Shown here in pieces: positions 1 through 10,971 of a DNA stretch of 64,000 nucleotides. A program made the position numbers and the translations under genes. The notes under the pieces were generated by a model, which was not told the DNA's origin, did no database searches, and worked only from the letters and a program-made list of their open reading frames with translations. The stretch's first letter is position 1; each line of letters starts with the position of its first letter. The stretch is from Paenibacillus sp. P25. GTDB lineage: Bacteria > Bacillota > Bacilli > Paenibacillales > NBRC-103111. Location of the stretch: the NCBI GenBank assembly GCA_024704175.1, contig CP085629.1:7367501-7431500 (forward strand). The letters run 5' to 3'.

Positions 1-2703
<2,703 letters not shown>

Positions 2704-2871
2704 ACAGGTTTTGCGACAGCAAAACCCCATCGGAAGCATAAGCAATGGTAAAGCAAAAGCAAACATGATTACCTCAGCGAAAATACTTGTTTCGATCCAG
2801 TTTTCAGGGCGCAAGCTCTGGGATATTTTCTCGAAGCGGCTTCTGAAGAAGAAGCTTCACGAAAAATCCGG

Positions 2872-2988
2872 TTTGGTGATGATGGCGGAAGGGAACCACG
2901 CGTACCCATCCCGAACACGACCGTTAAGCCTTCCAGCGCCGATGGTACTTGGACCGAAGGGTCCTGGGAGAGTAGGACGTCGCCAAGC
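2872..2988 (+). rRNA. 5S ribosomal RNA
   Basis: A 117-nt 5S rRNA. The terminal stem pairs TTTGGTGAT at the 5' end with GTCGCCAAGC at the 3' end, and the internal blocks ACCCATCCCGAACACG and GGGAGAGTAGGACG are characteristic. It follows the 23S gene after a spacer of about 170 nt that contains no tRNA. No tRNA cluster follows; a terminator closes the rRNA operon. Confidence 0.97.
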
Positions 2989-2993
2989 AAAAT

Positions 2994-3020
2994 AAAAACA
3001 CCACATATGTGGTGTTTTTT
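2994..3020 (+). terminator. rRNA operon terminator
   Basis: The perfect palindrome ACACCACAT / ATGTGGTGT is followed by a T run immediately after the 5S gene. This is a classic intrinsic terminator ending the rRNA transcript. Confidence 0.9.
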
Positions 3021-3166
3021 GCATTTTAGGTTGATTCCGCGATGTTGACAGCGTAACCTGAGAATTAAGCCGTTTGAATATTAATCTCCGCATTAATGCA
3101 TAAAACCATTCTTTCCGTTAAACGATAGTACAGTAAATCATTAACTCGTCTAAACGGAGGCACCGT

Positions 3167-3706
3167 ATGACATCTCCCATGGAACAAATTGCGGATCGGT
3201 TAAAAACGGCACTCAAACTATGCGATGTTTTAACCGCATCGGTTAAGGAAGCATCGCCTGTGATTGAGGGTGTGAGGACAAAGCTGGAAAACCTGATTTT
3301 GCAGCATGCCGGTTTTACTTCTGCATCGGCAGATGCTGCCAAGACGGAAGAGATTCGTTCGCAGCTTGTCGCCATTCGCATGGATATCCGGGAATGCAGC
3401 AATACCTTGGCCGGAATAAAGAGCGACTTCGCAGATCGTTACCGGTCTTTGCTTGGAACGGAGAAGGAAAGCTTCGAATACTTGACGGACACCGAACAAA
3501 AAAACCAAAACGCCCCGGCCTATGAGGCTAAAACGTCATTTCATCAAGTATCCCGGCTGCTCGAGGTTTTGGACTTAATAACGGCGGATCTCTTAAACTT
3601 AAGCGGCGAAATGGAGCATCAAACGCTACAGAATCGGCCGACCCCGGACATCGGACATTTCGAATATGACGATAACGTACCTGCTCCTTCTTCATTATCG
3701 CCATAA
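3167..3706 (+). CDS. hypothetical helical protein, 179 aa
   Basis: I do not recognise this family. The protein is soluble, without signal peptide or membrane segment. It appears almost entirely alpha-helical with heptad-like hydrophobic spacing over residues 1-150, and it has an acidic, proline-rich C-terminal tail (about residues 155-179). The ATG at 3167 is preceded by GGAGG at 8-9 nt, a strong ribosome-binding site, so translation is likely. It stands alone between the rRNA operon and a convergent small membrane protein gene, and ends shortly before a bidirectional terminator. The helical pattern would fit a coiled-coil or adaptor protein, but that is only a structural guess. Confidence 0.65.
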   Translation: MTSPMEQIADRLKTALKLCDVLTASVKEASPVIEGVRTKLENLILQHAGFTSASADAAKTEEIRSQLVAIRMDIRECSNTLAGIKSDFADRYRSLLGTEKESFEYLTDTEQKNQNAPAYEAKTSFHQVSRLLEVLDLITADLLNLSGEMEHQTLQNRPTPDIGHFEYDDNVPAPSSLSP

Positions 3707-3801
3707 CATGAAGGGCGTTAATGCAAGGATTGCGGCATTAATCAGAGGATTCCGAACTGACATCGAAGACTGATGTCGGTTTTTTATTTTTTACCAAACA
3801 A

Positions 3802-3831
3802 CAAAAAAACCTTGATTTCTCAAGGTTTTTT
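3802..3831. terminator. bidirectional terminator between convergent genes
   Basis: Stem AAAAACCTTGA / TCAAGGTTTTT with A and T tracts on both sides. It sits between the stop of the hypothetical gene at 3706 and the stop of the minus-strand YndM-like gene at 3838, so it can terminate both. Confidence 0.8.
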
Positions 3832-3837
3832 AGGCAA

Positions 3838-4188
3838 TCAGCGATTGGAGAAGGTGGTTTTTTCCCTGTCCCAGTTTTTCAACAGACCATGGTACAGAAC
3901 TTCAACAACAGCCAGAACTACGGCGGTCAGCAGAATTTCCGTAAAAGACAGGCGCCAATTGAATAAGGTCCCTACAGCCCATAAATAAATTCCCGCAAGC
4001 CCGAAGTCGGCAATGGTGGCCACGGTATTATTGGTTTCCCGCAGGATCCATTGATCGCCGATATAATACGCAAGTACGCTCAAGACTACACTGGCTATGA
4101 GGATTTGCGTAACCGAAGCATCGCTTAACATATACAGCATCGGGATCATAACAACACCATTCAAAATCAGCTTAACAAGCAGTTTCAT
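3838..4188 (-). CDS. YndM/DUF2512-family small membrane protein
   Basis: A 116-residue integral membrane protein with four hydrophobic helices (about residues 3-20, 28-45, 62-78 and 85-102) and the short charged tail expected of the DUF2512 (YndM) family. The motif GDQWILRETNNTVATIADFG between helices 2 and 3 is typical of that family. The start ATG at 4188 has an AAAGGGG ribosome-binding site on the minus strand. The family is widespread in spore-forming Bacillales, and no biochemical role is established. It is convergent with the hypothetical gene upstream and shares its terminator. Confidence 0.8.
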   Translation of the reverse strand: MKLLVKLILNGVVMIPMLYMLSDASVTQILIASVVLSVLAYYIGDQWILRETNNTVATIADFGLAGIYLWAVGTLFNWRLSFTEILLTAVVLAVVEVLYHGLLKNWDREKTTFSNR

Positions 4189-4351
4189 TGGGAAGGACCC
4201 CTTTCTTTTTTTATTATGGTTTCCCTTTTGCGTTAAGGGATACCATGTATTATTTTCCTACAGGCAACGTTTGTTTCCAGCGTAAAGTTCGCACGGGGAA
4301 CCATACTAAGCAAAGACCGGTTGGTTGATTTCAAGCATAACGGAGGTCCTT

Positions 4352-4849
4352 GTGAAAAGCTGGTCGCTTCATATTCCCTTATGTATATTGCTATTGGCCG
4401 GAACAGTCCATGCAGAGCCTTTAAATTCCCGCGATCATACGGTTGGTTCCACAATAGAACGGACGGATGATTCATCCGTGCAGGAGCTTGGCTACCGATC
4501 CGGCCGAGGAGGCTATACGGGAGGTCGTTCCGGGTACACGCCAGGTACGCGTACAGGAGGAGGAAGCTACAATACGGTGCCCCGCACGCCTGCTACAGCT
4601 CCCGGCGGGGCGGCAACCGCACCTAGAACGGGTTATCCCGGCCGGACGGGCTGGGGAAGCTTCTTCGGCGGCCTTGCGGCAGGAAGCTTGCTCGGCGACC
4701 TGCTCCATCCTTTCGGTTTATTCGGAGGCTATGGCTACGGATATGGTGCTCCATTCGGAGGCTTCTCCATTATTGGGATCTTGTTCTGGGGAGCGGTTTT
4801 GTTTTTTATCATCCGATGGATTGTAAGAAAGCGAAATACCCGATATTAA
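4352..4849 (+). CDS. exported glycine-rich membrane protein
   Basis: I place the start at the GTG at 4352 because CGGAGG lies 6-8 nt before it and because this start exposes a clean signal peptide (VKSWSLHIPLCILLLAGTVHA, cleavage after HA). The mature protein of about 145 residues is rich in Gly, Tyr, Thr and Pro (RSGRGGYTGGRSGYTPG and similar). It then has a Gly-rich hydrophobic stretch and a C-terminal membrane helix (about residues 137-158) ending in the basic tail RKRNTRY. The layout of low-complexity extracellular region plus C-terminal anchor resembles small cell-envelope proteins, but I assign no function. The next small gene follows within 36 nt and is probably cotranscribed. Confidence 0.65.
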   Translation: MKSWSLHIPLCILLLAGTVHAEPLNSRDHTVGSTIERTDDSSVQELGYRSGRGGYTGGRSGYTPGTRTGGGSYNTVPRTPATAPGGAATAPRTGYPGRTGWGSFFGGLAAGSLLGDLLHPFGLFGGYGYGYGAPFGGFSIIGILFWGAVLFFIIRWIVRKRNTRY

Positions 4850-4884
4850 ATGGGAAAGCATTGCCATGAAGGAGGATGCAGCAA

Positions 4885-5082
4885 ATGACGAATATTCAAG
4901 AAAACAGTCCGAACGAAGAACTGGCGGAGCTGGGCACCCATATGGCTGGAGCCGTAACCCTACACCGGACACGTACAACCCAGACGCCTGTTCAAATCGA
5001 TCCTCCTGTCAGTCCGAATCCTTCGCCGATCGATAACAGGGACCGTAAATTTGACAACCATAAGAACGGACAGCCGATATAA
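4885..5082 (+). CDS. small hydrophilic hypothetical protein, 65 aa
   Basis: The ATG at 4885 is preferred over the one at 4876 because the Shine-Dalgarno AAGGAGG ends 9 nt upstream of it and would overlap the earlier ATG. The product is short, polar and without predicted helices of note. It has an N-terminal acidic segment (QENSPNEELAELG) and a proline- and asparagine-rich tail. It follows the exported Gly-rich protein by 35 nt. No family recognised. Confidence 0.5.
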   Translation: MTNIQENSPNEELAELGTHMAGAVTLHRTRTTQTPVQIDPPVSPNPSPIDNRDRKFDNHKNGQPI

Positions 5083-5212
5083 CTTTATTAGTTAATGAAG
5101 TTCCCAAACTGAATAAGGCTGACAAGGCTTTAGCTCGGGCAATAGCAGGGTGGGTTCCAGGCTGAGAAAAATTCAAAGCAGGGTAATCAGAGAAACTTAA
5201 TTGCTATCGGAC

Positions 5213-5246
5213 AAAACCGCCGGATCTTAGGGTCTTGGCGGTTTTT
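5213..5246. terminator. bidirectional terminator
   Basis: Stem AAAACCGCC / GGCGGTTTT with flanking A and T tracts. It lies between the small plus-strand genes ending at 5082 and the minus-strand ATPase ending at 5260. The 5083-5212 stretch before it holds nothing recognisable. Confidence 0.85.
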
Positions 5247-5259
5247 TCGTCTCTTAGAT

Positions 5260-6027
5260 TCAGTTTTCCGGTTGAAAAAGCTCCTCCAGCATCTTTTCCC
5301 GTTTGTTCAAAAACTGCCGGGTGATGATATAATGATCGGTTTCCTCCAAAGTAACTTGCCGTATGCCTTCTTCGGACAATTGATAGATGATGGAATCCGG
5401 ATAAGCCATCAGGATCGGAGAATGCGTGGATATGATGAATTGAGAATTTTTAAGGATGAGATCGTGGATTCTTGATAGCATCGAAAGTCGCCGAAAGGGA
5501 GAAAGCGCCGCCTCCGGTTCGTCCATAATATAAAGCCCGTTGCCTCGAAACCGGTGCATGAAAGCGGAAAAGAAGGACTCTCCATGCGACTGCTCATGAA
5601 GGGAGCGGCCGCCGAAGCCGTCGATGATTCTTGGCCCGCCGTCGGGTTCTTTGTCCATTTCCTCTATGCTTGCTGGCCAGGTTATAGTAGCTTTCCGCTC
5701 GGAAAAAGAAGCCGTCTCTCGGCCTTTGTGCTCCACGTACCAAACGGATATATTTGTACAGCTCCGAATGAGAGGCATAAGTCGAAAAGGAAAAGTTCAT
5801 GCTTGCCGCCTTCCGCATTAAAGCCCCAGGCGACGGCTAAAGCCTCCAACAGCGTCGATTTGCCCGTCCCGTTCTCCCCTACGATGTAGGTTACTTTTTG
5901 GGTGGAGGGGCGGCTCTTCCAGGTAACGGATCGAGCTTAAATGAAAAGGATACTGATCCAGTGAAGGAATGTTGTCCCTCAGCGACCGAATCTCCCGCAA
6001 GAAGGAAGAACGCTCGTATATACTCAT
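5260..6027 (-). CDS. AAA family ATPase (SbcC/RecF-like fold), three frameshifts
   Basis: Reads as a 254-residue ATPase once three single extra bases are removed. The start ATG at 6027 has GGAGCGG upstream. In order: the Walker A motif GENGTGKST (about residue 49), conserved segments FSTYASHSELYKYIRLVRGA and RPRDGFFFRAESYYNLAS, a Q-loop/signature region EQSHGESFFSAF, Walker B GLYIMDEPEAALSP, and the H-loop ISTHSPILMAYP. This is the common stand-alone bacterial AAA (AAA_21-type) predicted ATPase. The shifts lie at 5894-5898 (an A5 run on the coding strand that should be A4), near 5805-5810, and near 5667-5672. The last two occur in the same GCAAGCAT context. Every motif survives, so sequencing error is more likely than decay. 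The biological role is unknown. Confidence 0.75.
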
Positions 6028-6092
6028 TTTAACGCCGCTCCTTTGCCCATCATTCGTTGATGCATCCATTATACAATGATTCGTTCCCCAAT

Positions 6093-6134
6093 AAAAAAAC
6101 AGCCTGCTGAATACCCTAAGGCATACAGCAAGCT
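6093..6134 (-). terminator. terminator of the NodB deacetylase gene
   Basis: On the minus strand a 15-bp stem AGCTTGCTGTATGCC / GGTATTCAGCAGGCT with one mismatch is followed by seven T residues, directly after the stop at 6148. Confidence 0.85.
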
Positions 6135-6147
6135 GCAAAAGAGCATG

Positions 6148-6845
6148 TTATTTTCTTGATTTGGCAATCAGATCGGAGACGGTAAGGAACTGATACCCGC
6201 GCCGCTGCAGCTCCGGCAGAATTCGCTTCAGCGCCTCTACGGTCTGACTGCAGTCACCCTGCAGGTCGTGGAACAGGATGATGTCGCCGTTATGCACGTT
6301 GCTTAGTACCTGCGAGACGATTTTATCCACTCCGGGCTTACGCCAGTCCCTGGTATCCTGGTACCACGACCACATCACTACGGTCAGCTTGTCTTCTTTC
6401 ATCGAATCGAGCAGAGCGTCGTTATAAAATCCGCCCGGGGACGGAATACGTGCGGCATCTGTTCGGTAATATCGAAGATGACCTCTTGGGTTTGACGGAT
6501 CTCGTCGACGAGCTTTTGGGCGGGGTAATTCTTCAGAAAATGGTGGTCGAAGGTATGATTGGCGATTTCATGGCCCTCATTCACTTCACGAATGGCGATC
6601 GCCGGATACATCTGAACTCGTTTGCCGAGGACGAAAAAGGTCGCTTTGGCGTTGTACTGCTTCAAGAGATCCAGGATCTGCGGTGTATAAACGGGATTGG
6701 GACCATCGTCAAAAGTGATGGCAATCCATTTTTGATCCGTCTCGATCTTGGACACAACTTCGCTTCGAGGGGCTGAGACCGCCGCCGTTGTAAGCGAAGC
6801 GACAAACAGGGAGAACAGAAGCTTAAGAAAAATCCGGGGTTTCAT
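6148..6845 (-). CDS. polysaccharide deacetylase (NodB/PdaB-like), one frameshift
   Basis: A 232-residue exported carbohydrate esterase family 4 protein. The signal peptide occupies about residues 1-25. The five NodB motifs are visible: TFDDGP (motif 1, catalytic Asp and metal Asp), NHTFDHH (motif 2), RPPGG (motif 3, restored), WSWYQDTRDW (motif 4) and ILFHD (motif 5, catalytic His). The family removes N-acetyl groups from peptidoglycan or related glycans outside the membrane. The frame breaks at 6436-6440, where a C4 run on the coding strand should be C5. Restoring it turns VFRPRAD into VFRPPGGFYND, the expected motif 3. The start ATG at 6845 has AAAGGAG upstream. It is monocistronic, with its own terminator. 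Confidence 0.88.
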
Positions 6846-6923
6846 TGCCGCTTCTCCTTTCCGGCCTGTTTTATAGGTTAGGTTGGACGTTTAAATAGAA
6901 AGTATACAGCCTGCGCAGGCGGC

Positions 6924-6960
6924 AAAAAAAAGCGACCGCTCCGCTTGGGAACGACTGCTT
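6924..6960 (-). terminator. terminator of the 3D-domain protein gene
   Basis: Minus-strand stem AGCAGTCGTTCC / GGAGCGGTCGCT (wobble pairs, one mismatch) followed by a T8 run, 38 nt after the stop at 6998. Confidence 0.75.
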
Positions 6961-6997
6961 TTCCGGTTTTGGATGAGAATCATGATGTCAGTGTATG

Positions 6998-7847
6998 TTA
7001 GGAGCCCAGCAGCGATATTTTAACCGACTGCACTCCGAAATTGCTGGCTTTAGCAGGGCTTTCAGGCAGGAAGATGTCGACGTGGTTGCCTTTGATGGCA
7101 CCGCCGATGTCCGTTGCGGTGGCATACATGCCGCCTGCGGGTAAGCCGTCGTAATTATAGCCTTCGATGTACACCTTCGATCCAAGCGGAATGACGGAAG
7201 GATCTACGGCAATGGTACCAAGCTTGAGCTTGTTACCCATATAATCAAGAGATGCATAACCGCCGTTCTCTTCAGGGGAGGCGGTATAGGCCGTAGCTTT
7301 GGCGCTGATCACTTTTTTGAAGGCAGGTGCTGCCTGCGCCTGCTTAGCCTGACGATACCAAGCCGGGGCGTGGTATTTGCCGTCAAGACCGAGGATGGCG
7401 ATGCGGTTCGAGCCGTCCCATTGCGTCTGAATGCCGAAGGTATCCGCAATCAGGCGGAAAGGAGCATATACGCGTCCATCCACGAGCGCAATGGTATCGG
7501 GACTTGGGGTTGTTTTACCATCGATATCGACGCTATCGTCACCCGTTGTCATGGTTATGGTTTTTTTATCGTTTTTCAAGGTTACTTTGATTTCGGATCC
7601 GGCCGGTTCCCATTGGACCTGCAGTCCAAGCTTGTCCGCAACAATGCGGGTAGGAACCTGAAGCTTATGATTCTCATCCACGAACGGCTGGGCATCCGGA
7701 AACTGCACCAGGGCGTCGTTAACCTGCACTTTGACGTCTTGCGCCAGCTTTTGCGGCGCTTCGGCCGCAAATGCCGGGACGGCTCGCGGACGCGAAAGAC
7801 GACAAAGCAAACATGCATGCGATCAGCATGCTTTTGAAACTGTTCAT
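6998..7847 (-). CDS. exported 3D-domain protein with copper-amine-oxidase-N stalk, one frameshift
   Basis: Corrected length is 282 residues. The signal peptide (MNSFKSMLIACMFALSSFAS then AVPAFA-A) is in a different frame from the body. One extra base near 7777-7783 separates them, and removing it gives a continuous leader. Residues 35-145 form a copper amine oxidase N-terminal-like domain (VQVNDALVQF, VPTRIVADKLG, ALVDGRVYAPFRLIADTFG), a common extracellular stalk in Paenibacillus. The C-terminal 100 residues are a 3D domain: TIAVDPSVIPLGSKVYIEGY, ATDIGGAIKG and NHVDIFLP carry the three conserved Asp. The 3D fold is related to MltA and RpfB lytic transglycosylases, so a role in wall turnover is expected. 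RBS AGGAGGG precedes the ATG at 7847. The gene lies behind a c-di-AMP riboswitch. Confidence 0.85.
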
Positions 7848-7866
7848 TCTGTTTTCCCTCCTATTG

Positions 7867-7994
7867 GCCTCCGAGGTTAGTTGTCGGGTTCGGGAAGAGG
7901 TATGCTCCCTAGCTCGCGGCTGTCATAGCCCGCAAACATTCACCCCATGGTGTAGATGTCCCCCGTACGTACACAAAAAACTGTGCGATTCGGC
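7867..7994 (-). promoter_or_regulatory. ydaO/yuaA-type c-di-AMP riboswitch
   Basis: The minus strand shows the signature blocks of this class in the right order: GAGCCGAATCGC, GGGGGACATCTACACC, ATGGGGTGAATGTTTGC, AGCTAGGGAGCATACC, then TTCCCGAACCCGACAACTAA and CCTCGGAGGC. It ends about 20 nt before the start codon of the 3D-domain gene. The family is a genetic OFF switch for wall-remodelling and osmolyte genes when c-di-AMP is high. I see no strong terminator hairpin with a T tract before the start codon, so the expression platform could act on the ribosome-binding site, which follows closely. The rest of the 7848-8163 gap holds the promoter below. Confidence 0.88.
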
Positions 7995-8001
7995 TCTTAA
8001 G

Positions 8002-8031
8002 AATTTACCACAGCTTGGACTGGCCGATCAA
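8002..8031 (-). promoter_or_regulatory. promoter of the c-di-AMP riboswitch transcript
   Basis: Minus-strand TTGATC (8031-8026), an 18-bp spacer, then TAAATT (8007-8002). This would start transcription immediately before the riboswitch aptamer. Confidence 0.5.
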
Positions 8032-8163
8032 TGCATAAAATCATCCAATCCCTTCCGCGCGCTGGAAGAATGCTTTTCCCTCTGCAGGGGAACTGCGGTA
8101 CAATAAAAGAGAGTTCGGGGCGAAAGCCCGGTTTATGAGGGTTCGGAGGAAAAGGGGAGACGG

Positions 8164-8862
8164 ATGTACCAAAGGGATACCATACTTAAGATGATCGAGC
8201 AGGCCGCAGGATATATTTATAGATCGGGTATTATGAGGCAAAACCGGCGGCTTCAGGAGGCGCTTGAGCTGCTCAACCAAGCGATTCGCCAGCTTCTCGG
8301 GCTGAACTCCAAGCTCCTGCAGGGACTTTCGGCCGTAGAGGTCCTGAAGCTTCTTTCCAAGAACGGAACGGCGGATGTAGGGAAATCGCTCGTACTCGGC
8401 GAGTTGATGCAGGCGCAGGCCGCGGTGCTGCAGGACGCCGGAGAGCAGGAGGCCGCCCGGCGGCTGCTGTTAAAATCGGCGGAGATCCTTCTGTCCGTAA
8501 GGGCATCGGATGAAGGCGCCGGATACCGGGAGGAGCTGGATCCCCGAATCGATGCTTTGCTGGACCAGGCGGGCAAGGCCCCGAGGAAGGCGGAGCTGCT
8601 GCAGCTGGAGTGGGCCTATTATATAGAAGGAGAACGATTCGGACGGGCGGAGGATACGCTGTTCTTCCTGCTCGGGGAGCTGGAGAAGGAAGGACGGCAC
8701 GTGGAGCGCAATGCAATGCTCGAGGAAGGCATCCGGATTTATGAAGGCTGGCTCGGATTGCCGGCCGAAAAACTGGAGTCCGGGAACCTGTCAGCGGACG
8801 AAGTCAGGCAAAGCTTGGCGGAACTCAAGGATTTAAAATCAAATTTTTCGCGAAACCCGTGA
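8164..8862 (+). CDS. DUF6483-family helical repeat protein
   Basis: A 232-residue soluble, all-helical protein. The N-terminus (YQRDTILKMIEQAAGYIYR, then RRLQEALELLNQAIRQLLGL) is the conserved start of the DUF6483 family of Firmicutes. The rest looks TPR-like (AAVLQDAGEQEAARRLLLKS; LEWAYYIEGERFGRAEDTLF). Start ATG at 8164 with AAAAGGGGAGA upstream. The function is unknown. It lies directly upstream of the PurR-controlled purine operon promoter but is a separate unit, since the pur promoter and operators sit between them. Confidence 0.7.
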   Translation: MYQRDTILKMIEQAAGYIYRSGIMRQNRRLQEALELLNQAIRQLLGLNSKLLQGLSAVEVLKLLSKNGTADVGKSLVLGELMQAQAAVLQDAGEQEAARRLLLKSAEILLSVRASDEGAGYREELDPRIDALLDQAGKAPRKAELLQLEWAYYIEGERFGRAEDTLFFLLGELEKEGRHVERNAMLEEGIRIYEGWLGLPAEKLESGNLSADEVRQSLAELKDLKSNFSRNP

Positions 8863-8883
8863 AAATCTCGTGAACATCCTGTG

Positions 8884-8927
8884 AAATGCGAACTATTTTT
8901 TGGACCCATTTAAAAAATGTTCGTCTT
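8884..8927 (+). promoter_or_regulatory. PurR operator: two inverted PurBoxes
   Basis: AATGCGAACTATT (core CGAAC at 8889-8893) and, in inverse orientation, AAAATGTTCGTCTT (core GTTCG at 8919-8923). The cores are separated by 25 bp, the arrangement bound by Bacillus-type PurR, whose binding is released by PRPP. The pair lies just upstream of the -35 box of the pur operon, where it would repress transcription when purines are plentiful. Confidence 0.8.
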
Positions 8928-8933
8928 TTCTAG

Positions 8934-8963
8934 TTGACATGATGTGTTAAACACTGCTAAACT
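8934..8963 (+). promoter_or_regulatory. purine operon promoter
   Basis: TTGACA at 8934-8939, an 18-bp spacer and TAAACT at 8958-8963, with an extended -10 TG at 8955-8956. The -35 box is a perfect sigma-A match. It lies directly downstream of the PurR boxes and upstream of the riboswitch. Confidence 0.8.
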
Positions 8964-9007
8964 GGAAGAGTGAAATCAGGCATTTTATTTGCTGAAATAT
9001 ATCAGAA

Positions 9008-9080
9008 TAACTCGTATAATGTCGGGAATATGGCCCGAAAGTTTCTACCCGAAAACCATAAATTTTTGGACTACGAGGAA
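9008..9080 (+). promoter_or_regulatory. purine (guanine-type) riboswitch aptamer
   Basis: P1 pairs CTCGTA (9011-9016) with TACGAG (9072-9077). The conserved three-way junction sequences TATAATGTCGGGAATATGGC, GTTTCTACC and GGACTACGAG are all present. The specificity base in GGACTA (9071) is C, which predicts guanine or hypoxanthine rather than adenine. It controls the operon through the terminator that follows. Confidence 0.92.
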
Positions 9081-9145
9081 GCGTTGCAATGGGAGGTCGG
9101 CACATCTGTGCTTGGCCTTAGCTTGCGCTTCGGGCCGTTCTTGTC

Positions 9146-9194
9146 GTCCTTGCGGTGACTCCTATGGGGTGCCGTTCAGGACGTTTTGTTTTTT
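9146..9194 (+). terminator. riboswitch-controlled attenuator before purE
   Basis: Outer stem GTCCT (9146-9150) / AGGAC (9178-9182) with an inner imperfect GC stem (GCGGTG..CTCC / GGGGTGCC) and the U-rich tract GTTTTGTTTTTT. It is the expression platform of the guanine riboswitch and is expected to form when ligand is bound. Confidence 0.8.
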
Positions 9195-9227
9195 AATGAT
9201 ATAGAAAAAAATGGCGGAGGGTACGCA

Positions 9228-9713
9228 ATGTCTGTGCTTGTTGGAGTCATTATGGGAAGCCAGTCCGACTGGGAAACGATGAAGCATGCTTGCGAGGTGC
9301 TGGAAGAGCTTGAAGTGCCATACGAGAAAAAGGTGGTCTCCGCGCATCGTACACCGGATATGATGTTCGAGTACGCGGAATCGGCGGCGGAACGCGGGCT
9401 AAAGGTGATCATCGCCGGTGCCGGCGGCGCGGCGCATCTGCCGGGTATGGTGGCGGCCAAGACAGTGTCGCCGGTGATCGGCGTGCCGGTCAAAACCTCG
9501 ACGTTGAACGGGCTCGATTCGCTGCTGTCGATTGTGCAAATGCCGGGTGGTGTGCCGGTGGCGACTGTGGCGATTGGACATGCAGGAGCAACGAATGCAG
9601 GGTCGCTGGCCGTGCAAATGCTCGGCTCGTTCGATCCGGCGCTTCAGCGGAAGGTTAAGGAGCGGCGGGAACGGATTGCACAGACTGTCATAGAAAAGAG
9701 CGTGCTGGAATGA
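9228..9713 (+). CDS. purE: N5-carboxyaminoimidazole ribonucleotide mutase
   Basis: Class I PurE, 161 residues, converting N5-CAIR to CAIR in step six of IMP synthesis. Conserved motifs: GSQSDWETM (residues 10-18), SAHRTPDMM with the catalytic His, and AGGAAHLPGMVAAKT. The ATG at 9228 is chosen because GGCGGAGGG precedes it. A longer frame from 9186 would begin inside the attenuator tract. It is the first gene of the operon and its stop overlaps the purK start (ATGA at 9710). Confidence 0.96.
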   Translation: MSVLVGVIMGSQSDWETMKHACEVLEELEVPYEKKVVSAHRTPDMMFEYAESAAERGLKVIIAGAGGAAHLPGMVAAKTVSPVIGVPVKTSTLNGLDSLLSIVQMPGGVPVATVAIGHAGATNAGSLAVQMLGSFDPALQRKVKERRERIAQTVIEKSVLE

Positions 9714-10896
9714 CTCGGGAGACAAAGGCCTACGATCCGTCCAAGGTAATTGCCCCCGGCGGAACGATCGGCGTGCTCGGCGGCGGGCAGCTCGGCCGGA
9801 TGCTCGCACTGGCCGGCCGGGCGATGGGGTACCGGTTCGTAACGCTTGATCCGACGCCGGATGCGCCGTGCGGACAAGTGGCGGACAAACAAATTACGGC
9901 GGCTTACCATGATATTCAGGCGGCGCGGGAGCTGGCTGAGCTGGCGGACGTCATCACTTACGAATTCGAGAACGTCGATGCGGAAGTCACTTCCCTGTTA
10001 ATGAAGGAATCGTATGTGCCCCAGGGCAGTCAGCTATTGTATACAACCCAGCACCGGCTTCGGGAGAAGCGGGCGATTGAAGCCGCCGGAGTCCAGGTAG
10101 CGCCATACGCTGAAATTACAAGCTTGGATGGATTGCGGGAAGCGGTGGAGCGATTCGGTACGCCTTGCGTGCTCAAAACGGCAACGGGCGGCTATGACGG
10201 CAAAGGGCAGTGGGTGATCCGGACGCCGGAGGAAGTGCCGGAGGCCTACGATACGCTGAGCAAGGCGGGTACGGAGCTGGTCCTGGAGCAGTTCGTGCAT
10301 TTCAGCAAAGAGCTTTCTGTTATCGCGGCCCGGAGTCCGCAGGGGAGGTTAAGAGCTTCCCTGCGGCGGAGAATGTGCATGTGAACAACATTTTGCATCT
10401 GTCGATCGTACCGGCTCGGGCTTCGGAAGAGGTGCTGGCGAAAGCGCAGCGTATGGCGGAGCGGATTGCGGAAGAGCTTGATGTCATCGGGCTGATCGCC
10501 GTCGAGATGTTCCTGACGCCGGAAGGCGAGCTGTATGTAAACGAGCTGGCACCGCGGCCGCATAATTCCGGGCACTATACGATGGAAGCGTGCCGGACTT
10601 CGCAGTTCGAGCAGCATGTGCGGGCGATTTGCAATCTGCCGCTCGGCGGAACGGAGCTGATGACGCCGGTCGTCATGGTCAATGTGCTCGGCGAGCATGT
10701 GGAGCCGCTGCTCGAATGGATCGTGAAGCCGGAAGCGGAGCGGGCCGTGCCGGGTGTGACGGCGAAGCTTCACTTATACGGCAAGGCCGAGGCCAAGCGG
10801 GGCCGCAAGATGGGCCATGTCAATCTGCTGGCGGATTCGCCGGAAGATGCTTTTCGCTGGATAGAGGCTTCGAAGGTTTGGGAGCCTAACAAATAA
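9710..10896 (+). CDS. purK: N5-carboxyaminoimidazole ribonucleotide synthase, one frameshift
   Basis: An ATP-grasp enzyme that carboxylates AIR with bicarbonate to give N5-CAIR, the substrate of PurE. Corrected length is 395 residues, normal for PurK. The N-terminal Rossmann-like motif GVLGGGQLGRMLALAG, the ATP-grasp segment VLKTATGGYDGKGQ, and the C-terminal NELAPRPHNSGHYTMEA loop are present. The frame breaks at 10342-10345, where a G4 run should be G5; the corrected reading is SPQGEVKSFPAAENVHVNNI. The start overlaps the purE stop by 4 nt, which implies translational coupling. The enzyme is essential for de novo purine synthesis in a PurEK organism, so the shift is almost certainly a sequence error. 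Confidence 0.93.
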
Positions 10897-10971
10897 AAGG
10901 CAGTGCGATGCTTGTCCTGGGACAGGCTGGGATACGAGATGTGAACGAAATATACGGAGGATGGGGAAATC

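Noticed and set aside
2704..3160. tRNA genes after the 5S rRNA
   Set aside because: No cloverleaf or TTCGAATC-type T-loop was found; a terminator directly follows the 5S gene.
5260..6027. AAA ATPase as a true pseudogene
   Set aside because: All catalytic motifs are intact and each break is a single extra base, the same kind of error as in essential purine genes.
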